Below, piece after piece: positions 4,047 through 9,199 of a DNA stretch of 11,167 bases. The translations under genes were made by a program, and so were the position numbers. The notes beneath the pieces are model-generated. The model did not search any database, had not been told where the DNA came from, and saw nothing but the letters and a program-made list of their open reading frames with translations. Source of the stretch: DASZYF01 sp035545535 (GTDB lineage Bacteria; Actinomycetota; Actinomycetes; Mycobacteriales; CAJCIY01); the NCBI GenBank assembly GCA_035545535.1, contig DASZYF010000200.1, forward strand, positions 1 to 11,167, read 5' to 3'. How positions within the stretch are numbered: position 1 is the first letter of the stretch; each line of letters starts with the position of its first letter.

Positions 4047-6212
4047 GTGGTGCGACGTCTGCCGAGCGCCTCCCTCTGCTCGGCTCTGCTCCTCGTTGCT
4101 GCACTTCCGGCCGCGCACGCGGCGCCGCGCAGCGGCACGGCCATGGCGGTCGCGACGGTGGCGAAGCCGGCTGACCTGCCCGACGACGGACCTCCCGCGC
4201 TGTACCGGGCCGAGCCGGCGCTGCCGACTCCCACGGGCTGGCCGGGCACCAACGCGTTCCCACGCACGTCGGGCACCGGCCGGCTCTCGGGCGGTGGCCT
4301 GTTCTGGAGCGACTGGATCTACGACGACCACGGCGGGGTCGGTGCGGGCGCGGGGACGCCGGCGGTGCTGGCGGGCACGCCCGCGTTCGGCACGTACACC
4401 TATCCCGACGGCGCCGCGCACGCGAACGGTGCGGACATCACGCGGGCCGCGGTGGTGCTGCGTGCGGGCGCGACGTACTGGCGCGTCGACTGGGAGACGC
4501 TCGCCGACCCGACCGTGCCGCTGGCCGAGTGGACCTTCGACACCGACGACGACAGCGCCACCGGTGCATCGGCGTGGCCCGCCGGAGCAAGCGTGCGCTC
4601 GCCCGGCATCGAGGAGGCCCTGGTCGTCGGTGCTCACGGCGCGCAGCTCATCGACGTCGTGCACGGGACCGTGATCGCGCACCTGCCCGTCTCCGTCGAC
4701 CGCGCGGCCCAGTCGTTCGTCGTCGCGGTGCCGACCTCCGTGCTGCCGGTGTCGGGCACCTGGCGCATCCGCCTCGGCGCCGGCCTCGCCGACGCCGGCG
4801 GCACCGCGTTCGCCGCACCGAGCGATGCGCTGCCCGGCGAGGCGCGCCTGTACAACGTGACGTTCCGCGACATCACGCAGGAGCCGCAGGTCGACACGTT
4901 CTGGGACGACCGCGCGCAGTCGGTCGCGTTGACGCTCGGCGACGTGTCGGCGTTCTCGCACACCGTGACGTGGTCCGACCTCGCCGCGCGGCGGACGACG
5001 GCGGAGGCGCGGCCCTACGGGTGGAGCGACCGCTGGTACGTCTCGGCGGTCGACCTCGGGCCCGGCATCGTGACCCCGGTCGACAGCACCACCGACGACC
5101 AGCCGAACTTCCTCGGCCGCGTGCAGCCCTACGCCGTGTACGTGCCCCGCAGCTACACCGGGTCGCGGCCGGCCCCGATGACGTTCCTGCTGCACTCGTC
5201 GAACCAGAACCACAACCAGTACGCGGCGACCACCGTGCACCTCGTGCAGGGGGCCTGCGAGGATCGCGACACGATCTGCGTGTCCCCGTTCGGGCGCGGT
5301 CCGGACGGCGACTACTGGGACACCGCCGAGCTCGACTTCTGGCAGGTGTGGCACGCGGTGGCCGGCGCGTACACGCTCGATCCGGAGCGCACGATCCTCG
5401 CCGGCTACTCGATGGGCGGCGTCGGTGCGAACTCGCTCGCGATGGAGCACCCCGACCTCTACGCGCGCGCGATCACGCTCGCCGGCGGAGTGGGCAACGT
5501 GCCGGAGGCGCGCAACCTGCGCTGGGTGCCGACGTACCTCGCCGGCGGCGCGGCGGACGAGCTCGTCCCGATCAACCTCGAGCTCGGCGAGGCGAAGGCG
5601 CTCGACGCGCTCGGCTTGCGCTACCGCTGGATCGTCGTCGCCACCGAGCACGTGAGCTATGAGCTCCTCGACTCGTTCAACGACGCCATCGGCTACATGG
5701 GCTTCCAGAGCAAGCGCGTGCGCTGGCCGGGGCACGTGACGTTCACGTGGGCGCCGACCGACACCGCGCCGGACGACACGCCAGGGGTCGTCGGCATCCC
5801 GACCACGCAGCGGGCCGACCTCGGGGTCGGCACGACCGGCGCGTACTGGTTGCGGTCACTCGTCGCGCGCTCGAGCACCGTGCGCGCGGCCGTCGACGCG
5901 ACATCGCAGGCGCGGCCCGACGCGGCCGAGACCGTCACCCGCACGCACGAGGTGAGCACGACGGTCGGTCCCACGCCGGCGGTGGTGTCGCAGCTCGCCT
6001 GGACGCCGGGAGCGACCCCCGCGAAGCATCCGGTGATCACTGTGCACCTCACCAACGTCGGCGCCGTCACGGTGCTGCTCGTGGGTGCCGGCATCGCGCA
6101 CGGCAAGCGCGCCACGGTCACCGTCACCACCGACGGCCCGACCACGCTGCACATCGGCGCGAAGACCTGGCGCCTCACCGCGGGTGCGCACACCGTCCAC
6201 CCCCGGGCGTAG
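4047..6212 (+). CDS. Secreted alpha/beta hydrolase, PHB-depolymerase/esterase-like, 721 aa
   Basis: A Sec signal peptide (RR followed by a hydrophobic core, cleavage likely after AAHA, residue 25) is followed by a long beta-rich region of about 330 residues. That region includes RLSGGGLFWSDWIYDDHGG (79-97), resembling N-terminal modules of other exported actinobacterial proteins; I cannot name it with certainty. The hydrolase core runs from about 360 to 550. YAVYVPRSY (362-370) and LLHSSNQNHNQY (381-392) give the oxyanion-side strand. The nucleophile is Ser455 in GYSMGG, the acid probably Asp504 in GGAADELVP, and the base His535 in ATEHVSY. Cys404 and Cys411 could form a disulfide. A C-terminal region of roughly 160 residues, rich in Thr and Val, looks like a further beta domain. 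The substrate could be a polyester or an ester-linked polymer; a peptidase-like role cannot be excluded. GTG at 4047 and 4050 are both possible starts, neither with a clear Shine-Dalgarno. It converges on the IclR gene with a 12-base gap. Confidence 0.85.
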   Translation: MVRRLPSASLCSALLLVAALPAAHAAPRSGTAMAVATVAKPADLPDDGPPALYRAEPALPTPTGWPGTNAFPRTSGTGRLSGGGLFWSDWIYDDHGGVGAGAGTPAVLAGTPAFGTYTYPDGAAHANGADITRAAVVLRAGATYWRVDWETLADPTVPLAEWTFDTDDDSATGASAWPAGASVRSPGIEEALVVGAHGAQLIDVVHGTVIAHLPVSVDRAAQSFVVAVPTSVLPVSGTWRIRLGAGLADAGGTAFAAPSDALPGEARLYNVTFRDITQEPQVDTFWDDRAQSVALTLGDVSAFSHTVTWSDLAARRTTAEARPYGWSDRWYVSAVDLGPGIVTPVDSTTDDQPNFLGRVQPYAVYVPRSYTGSRPAPMTFLLHSSNQNHNQYAATTVHLVQGACEDRDTICVSPFGRGPDGDYWDTAELDFWQVWHAVAGAYTLDPERTILAGYSMGGVGANSLAMEHPDLYARAITLAGGVGNVPEARNLRWVPTYLAGGAADELVPINLELGEAKALDALGLRYRWIVVATEHVSYELLDSFNDAIGYMGFQSKRVRWPGHVTFTWAPTDTAPDDTPGVVGIPTTQRADLGVGTTGAYWLRSLVARSSTVRAAVDATSQARPDAAETVTRTHEVSTTVGPTPAVVSQLAWTPGATPAKHPVITVHLTNVGAVTVLLVGAGIAHGKRATVTVTTDGPTTLHIGAKTWRLTAGAHTVHPRA

Positions 6213-6224
6213 CCACGGGGGAGG

Positions 6225-7001
6225 TCAGGGCGAGAGGCGGGACATCTCCTGCGCGGTGCGGGCCACGCGCGGGCCGAGCTCCTTGATGCGCGCGTCGGTG
6301 AGGCGCACCGCCGGGCCCTGCACGGCGATGGCCGCGATCGGGCGACCGACGGCGTCGCGCACCGCGGCGCCGACGGCGCGCACGCCGACGTTGCGCTCCT
6401 CGTCGTTGAGCGACCACCCGCGCGCGGCGATGGACGTGAGATCGTCCACGAGGGCCTTCGCCGACTCGGTCTGCTTGGTGATCCGCGGCAGCGGGCCGAG
6501 CGCCTTCACCTCGGCGGCCGGGTCGTCGCAGGCCGCGAGCAGGGCCTTGCCCATGGCCGAGGCGTAGATCGGTACCCGGCTGCCGGGCTCCTGGTCGAAC
6601 CGCAGCGGATGGGTGGACGCGATGCGGTGCACGACCACGACCTCCGCACCGGACCGGATGCCGAGGTTCACCGACTCGCCGGTCTCGGCGGCGAGCGCCT
6701 CGAGCGACGGCACGAACCGGGGGATGCCCAGCACGTCGCTCGCCCGGCGGCCGAGCGTGAGCATGCCGACGCCGAGGCGGTAGCGCTCGGTGTGGGGGTC
6801 GCGCTCGAGCAGGCCGCCGTGGCGGAGCGCGGTGACGATGCGGTGCGCGGTGGAGATGCGCAGGTCGGTGCGGTGCGCGATCTCGGTGATGCCGAGGTCC
6901 GGCTCGGCCGACTCGAACAGCCGCAGCACCGCGATCGCCCGCTCGACCGCCTGGGCACCCGACCGCGAGCCGCCGGCCTGCGCTTCGTCCTCGCTCACCA
7001 C
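6225..7001 (-). CDS. IclR family transcriptional regulator, about 258 aa
   Basis: After a charged N-terminal tail, SGAQAVERAIAVLRLFESA begins the IclR winged helix-turn-helix. It continues through LGITEIAHRTDLRISTAHRIVTALRHGGLLERD and YRLGVGMLTLG, the family's characteristic linker to the effector domain. The C-terminal ligand domain contains ETGESVNLGIRSGAEVVVVHRI, SRVPIYASAMGKALLA and the RGWSLNDEERNVGVRAVGAAVRD block, all standard. IclR regulators bind small carboxylates or aromatic catabolites and can repress or activate; the effector is unknown. GTG at 7001 is chosen because GAGGA precedes it by six bases; GTG at 6998 or 7016 would also be in frame. It lies downstream of the DUF4395 gene on the same strand, separated by a possible terminator hairpin. 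An IclR-like palindrome occurs at 7752-7771, making that promoter region a candidate target. Confidence 0.93.
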   Translation of the reverse strand: MVSEDEAQAGGSRSGAQAVERAIAVLRLFESAEPDLGITEIAHRTDLRISTAHRIVTALRHGGLLERDPHTERYRLGVGMLTLGRRASDVLGIPRFVPSLEALAAETGESVNLGIRSGAEVVVVHRIASTHPLRFDQEPGSRVPIYASAMGKALLAACDDPAAEVKALGPLPRITKQTESAKALVDDLTSIAARGWSLNDEERNVGVRAVGAAVRDAVGRPIAAIAVQGPAVRLTDARIKELGPRVARTAQEMSRLSP

Positions 7002-7070
7002 CGACGATCCTCGCACCTCGGCTCGGCGACCCGTGCGCGAAGGGCGCGGTGCGTCGCCCTAGGCCATGAG

Positions 7071-7108
7071 CCCGGCGGCGGCGCGATCCGTCGGCCGCCG
7101 CGGCCGGG
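7071..7108 (-). terminator. GC hairpin between the DUF4395 gene and iclR
   Basis: CCCGGC and GGCGGC (7071-7082) pair with GCCGCC (7094-7099) and GCCGGG (7103-7108): 12 bp in all, an 11-base loop and a 3-base bulge. It starts 7 bases after the DUF4395 stop on the minus strand. No T-run follows. It may end the DUF4395 transcript before iclR. Confidence 0.4.
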
Positions 7109-7114
7109 CGGCGC

Positions 7115-7669
7115 TCACGCCGCGGCGCGGCTCGCCGTCGGCGCCTCGTGCTCGCGGCCGGACCAGATGTCGTTGCACCGCGCGCACACCTCTTCGGGCA
7201 CCACGCCGCGGCGCATGAGGAACGCGAACGCCGCGCAGCCGAGGCAGATCCCGAAGACGGACTCGAGCGTTGCCGCGACGACGAGCAGGCCGAGCACGAC
7301 CTGCGCGGCGAGCCACTGGTCGAACCCGACGGCGAGCACGGCGGCCGTCACCGAGAACAGCACCCCGATCGCCTGCGCGAAGCGCTTGGGCGGCCCGGCG
7401 ACGAGCTTCGGCTCCCCCGTGTAGCGCGGGACGAGCACGCGCGTCGCGAGCAGGCCGAGCGGAGAGAGCTTGGGCCCGGTCAGCACGCGGGCGACGAAGC
7501 CGTAGGCGATGAGCAGGGTCAGCCAGTGCACGCCACTGACGATCGTGACGAGCGCGAGGACGACGACTCCTCCGGCGACGGTGCGCGCGGCGCGCTCGTC
7601 CACCGGGTTCGGGAACGAGAAGAGCGCCCCCGGGGCCGAGCGCGGTGGCGCGCTCGCGGTGCTGGTCAT
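7115..7669 (-). CDS. DUF4395 family integral membrane protein with two CxxC motifs, 184 aa
   Basis: The N-terminal FSFPNPVDERAARTVAGGVV (17-36) is the signature opening of DUF4395. Hydrophobic segments at about 33-47, 49-63, 98-116 and 120-136, and a shorter one near 141-152, suggest four or five membrane spans. Near the C-terminus, ESVFGICLGC (136-145) and VPEEVCARC (157-165) supply two CxxC pairs, which could be redox-active or bind metal; the first is at a membrane edge. The function of the family is not established. From memory it is often found near thioredoxin-like or sulfurtransferase genes in actinobacteria, which would fit a role in thiol or sulfur chemistry. I chose ATG at 7669 because the conserved part begins soon after it; ATG at 7708 is in frame and possible, and neither has a good Shine-Dalgarno. 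It is divergent from the leader peptide gene. Confidence 0.85.
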   Translation of the reverse strand: MTSTASAPPRSAPGALFSFPNPVDERAARTVAGGVVVLALVTIVSGVHWLTLLIAYGFVARVLTGPKLSPLGLLATRVLVPRYTGEPKLVAGPPKRFAQAIGVLFSVTAAVLAVGFDQWLAAQVVLGLLVVAATLESVFGICLGCAAFAFLMRRGVVPEEVCARCNDIWSGREHEAPTASRAAA

Positions 7670-7700
7670 GCGCCATGCAAGCACGACCGGCGGTCCACTG

Positions 7701-7713
7701 TCCACCATGTGGA
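7701..7713. promoter_or_regulatory. Second TCCAC/GTGGA inverted repeat near the DUF4395 start
   Basis: TCCAC-CAT-GTGGA (7701-7713) is a perfect short inverted repeat, with another GTCCAC at 7693-7698. The half-sites are those of the 7752-7771 palindrome but point the opposite way, so it may be an auxiliary site or chance. It lies just upstream of, or inside, the DUF4395 coding start. Confidence 0.25.
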
Positions 7714-7738
7714 ACTGATCTCCCGTACCTAGTCAATC

Positions 7739-7782
7739 CTGAGTTGCGCAGTGTGGAATATAAGTTCCACAAAACTGAGTTG
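7739..7782. promoter_or_regulatory. Divergent operator: IclR-like palindrome flanked by direct repeats
   Basis: The perfect inverted repeat TGTGGAA-TATAAG-TTCCACA (7752-7771) is flanked by two copies of CTGAGTTG (7739-7746 and 7775-7782). Its core, TGGAA-N6-TTCCA, closely resembles the E. coli IclR box (TGGAA-N5-TTCCA). It overlaps the proposed -35 of the leader-peptide promoter on the plus strand and TATATT (7762-7757), a possible -10 for DUF4395, on the minus strand. One bound dimer could therefore control both directions. The nearby IclR protein is the obvious candidate, by inference. Confidence 0.6.
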
Positions 7783-7794
7783 ATCGGTTATGCT
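7766..7794 (+). promoter_or_regulatory. Predicted leaderless promoter of the leader-peptide operon
   Basis: TCCACA (7766-7771), 17 bases, then TATGCT (7789-7794) match the -35 and -10 consensus at four of six bases each. Six bases later comes the ATG at 7801, which lacks a Shine-Dalgarno. This places the start of transcription at or next to the A of the ATG, so the peptide is probably translated from a leaderless mRNA. Confidence 0.55.
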
Positions 7795-7800
7795 TGCGCC

Positions 7801-7881
7801 ATGCATCGGGGGGTTCACCTGGCGGCGCGGCGCTACGTCGACTTCCGCCTGCTCGCCGGCGCCCTCTGTCGCGCCGGCTGA
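7801..7881 (+). CDS. Putative 26-aa leader peptide ending in Cys-Arg-Ala-Gly
   Basis: A short ORF begins MHRGVHLAA and ends RRYVDFRLLAGALCRAG before TGA. This resembles the 'putative leader peptides' of actinomycetes, which share an R-R-x-V-D-x-x-R core and an A-x-C-R end and commonly precede sulfur or cysteine metabolism genes; related cysteine-rich leaderless ORFs in mycobacteria are known cysteine-responsive attenuators. Its single cysteine is coded by TGT, whereas the Cys codons I read in the neighbouring genes are TGC, so the codon stands out. No Shine-Dalgarno is present and a -10 box lies six bases upstream. It ends 102 bases before the first binding-protein gene, and a stem can form around its stop codon. 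It is most likely a cis-acting regulatory ORF rather than a functional protein. The match to the leader-peptide pattern is by eye. Confidence 0.7.
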   Translation: MHRGVHLAARRYVDFRLLAGALCRAG

Positions 7882-7965
7882 CCGGCTGCCCTCCAACCAC
7901 GCCACCCGGCACCCGCCAGCCGGCACCGCCTCCGCACCCCGACGTCCCCGGCCGCCGCCGCGGCC
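7873..7965 (+). promoter_or_regulatory. Possible attenuator: alternative stems in a C-rich leader
   Basis: GCCGGCTG (7873-7880), overlapping the last leader-peptide codons and the stop, is perfectly complementary to CAGCCGGC (7917-7924). A second copy of its core, CCGGCTG (7882-7888), can compete for the same partner, and GCCGG/CCGGC (7873-7877 / 7882-7886) can close a small hairpin across the stop codon. Further on, GGCCGC-CGCC-GCGGCC (7950-7965) forms a 6-bp stem 9 bases before the GGAG of the next gene. From 7887 to 7949 the transcript is about 60% C and under 20% G by hand count, which resembles a Rho loading site. A ribosome paused near the Cys codon would cover the first arms, so translation could decide which stem forms. 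Confidence 0.4.
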
Positions 7966-7983
7966 CCTTCACCTGGAGACCCC

Positions 7984-9126
7984 ATGCCCTCGCGCGCGTC
8001 CCGCGTCGCCCTCTCACTGACCGCGGCCGGCGTCGCTGCCGCCGCGGCCCTCCTGTCCGGCGGGCCGGCGCTCGCCGACCCGAACCCCAGCTCTCCGGGC
8101 ACCCCCGTCACCGGCGTCACCGACGACACGAAGCTCGCCGCCGGGGTCGGCGCGGACGCGGACGCCGAGCTGGTCAACGCGATCGTCACCGAGTACAACG
8201 CCCGGCCGAGCGCCACCGACCCGCAGCTCGAGTCCTTCGACGCCGTCAACCCGCAGACCGGCACCGCGGGCGAGCAGATCGTCACGAAGCCGGGCTGCTC
8301 GATCGCGCGCCCCAACGGCGCCAACGCCGGCGCGACGGCGCTGCTCGCGAAGGCGAAGGCGACCGGGGCCGGCGGGGACTCGACCAGCCTGTGCGTCGAC
8401 TACGCCCGCATGTCACGCGCGAAGAAGACCGACGGCAGCGAGGCGACCCTGGACTTCTACGCCCTCACGACCGACGCCGTGACCTGGGCGGCCGTGACCG
8501 GCAGCTACGCGCCGGCGACGCTGTCGAAGGCGCAGCTGAAGGACATCTTCGAGTGCACCGACACCGACTGGAGCCAGGTGGGGGGCCAGGCCGGACCCAT
8601 CCACGTCTACGTCCCGCCGTCGAGCTCGGCGACCTACACGTTCTTCCTGCAGGCGATCGGCTCGAGCATCGCGAACGTCACGACGGGGTGCGGCTCGGCC
8701 GCCATCACGGCCCAGCAGAACGACGGCACGAAGCTCACCGGTGACCCGGAGGCGATCGCGCCCTACGCGATCGGCAAGTGGGCCTCGCAGTCGAACGTGG
8801 AGAGCGACAGCAGCATCCTCGTGAAGGACCTGCGCGGCGGCACCGTGCTCGGGTCGGCCACGGCGGCGACGGGCGACGCGTACGTCAGCCCGACGACGAC
8901 GCTGTCCGGCTACCTCGTGAACAACCCGTCGTTCACGGCGCCGTTCACCCGCACGCTGTTCACCGCGACGCTCAACACGAGCACCCCGGCCTACTTCCCG
9001 TCCTCGCTCGCCGACGCGATCTTCGGCACCACCGGGTTCGTCTGCACCGACTCCGGCGTGCAGTCGGTGTTCGCGCGCTACGGCTTCTCGCCGCTGTCGG
9101 CGTCGGCCTGCGGGCAGAAGTCCTGA
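7984..9126 (+). CDS. Secreted PstS-like (PBP-like) substrate-binding protein, 380 aa
   Basis: A Sec signal peptide (RASR, a hydrophobic alanine-rich core, cleavage likely after GGPALA, residue 31) leads into a periplasmic-binding-protein fold of the phosphate-binding-like class. Family-like stretches include VTDDTKLAAGVGADADAE (45-62), IVTKPGCSIARPNGANAG (99-116), CVDYARMSR (137-145), LDFYALTTDAVTWA (156-169), LSKAQLKDIFECTDTDWSQVGG (from 180), and YVPPSSSATYTFFL (209-222), where PstS proteins carry a GSGT-type anion loop. After the signal peptide there are six cysteines (105, 137, 191, 236, 354, 376), enough for three disulfides. There is no lipobox, so it is not a typical ABC lipoprotein, and no permease or ATPase gene is next to it. 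The ligand is unknown; phosphate is not assured. ATG at 7984 follows GGAG with a 5-base spacer. The leader peptide lies just upstream and a second exported protein follows 73 bases on. Confidence 0.85.
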   Translation: MPSRASRVALSLTAAGVAAAAALLSGGPALADPNPSSPGTPVTGVTDDTKLAAGVGADADAELVNAIVTEYNARPSATDPQLESFDAVNPQTGTAGEQIVTKPGCSIARPNGANAGATALLAKAKATGAGGDSTSLCVDYARMSRAKKTDGSEATLDFYALTTDAVTWAAVTGSYAPATLSKAQLKDIFECTDTDWSQVGGQAGPIHVYVPPSSSATYTFFLQAIGSSIANVTTGCGSAAITAQQNDGTKLTGDPEAIAPYAIGKWASQSNVESDSSILVKDLRGGTVLGSATAATGDAYVSPTTTLSGYLVNNPSFTAPFTRTLFTATLNTSTPAYFPSSLADAIFGTTGFVCTDSGVQSVFARYGFSPLSASACGQKS

Positions 9127-9199
9127 CCGCGCTGACCGCCGCCGGCTGACCGCCACCCACCGCCACCCACTGCCACTCACGCCCTCACGGAGATCCTCG
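9127..9199 (+). repeat. Short tandem repeats between the two secreted-protein genes
   Basis: CGCCACCCAC occurs twice in tandem (9151-9170), followed by the variant TGCCACTCAC (9171-9180). Before it, CTGACCGC occurs three times (9123-9130, 9132-9139, 9146-9153). GCCGGCTGACCGCC at 9141-9154 matches the leader-peptide end at 7873-7886 in 13 of 14 bases. The stretch is C-rich and G-poor, so it stays unfolded and might serve Rho. No promoter is evident. Confidence 0.6.

Noticed and set aside
3445..4263. Open minus-strand frame extending the FAD oxidoreductase upstream to a 742-residue protein
   Set aside because: This part runs opposite the well-supported Rrf2 gene and the hydrolase start, shows low-complexity His/Arg/Val-rich sequence and no domain; it is a GC-driven shadow.
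4008..5735. 575-codon open frame on the minus strand
   Set aside because: It mirrors the secreted hydrolase, is dominated by Arg, Val and Gly, and has no recognisable motif, while the plus-strand frame has a signal peptide and catalytic triad.
7025..7058. GGCGAC/GTCGCC inverted repeat upstream of iclR, considered as an operator or terminator
   Set aside because: Only 6-bp arms with an imperfect, bulged interior in a region of extreme GC where such repeats are expected by chance.
7645..7881. A 78-residue plus-strand reading that extends the leader peptide upstream
   Set aside because: The added part overlaps the divergent DUF4395 start, both predicted promoters and the operator; the conserved leader-peptide pattern begins at the ATG at 7801.
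7794..8744. 316-codon plus-strand frame overlapping the leader peptide and the PBP gene
   Set aside because: Arg/Gly/His-rich out-of-frame reading with no motif; the overlapping frame encodes a clear signal peptide and binding-protein pattern.
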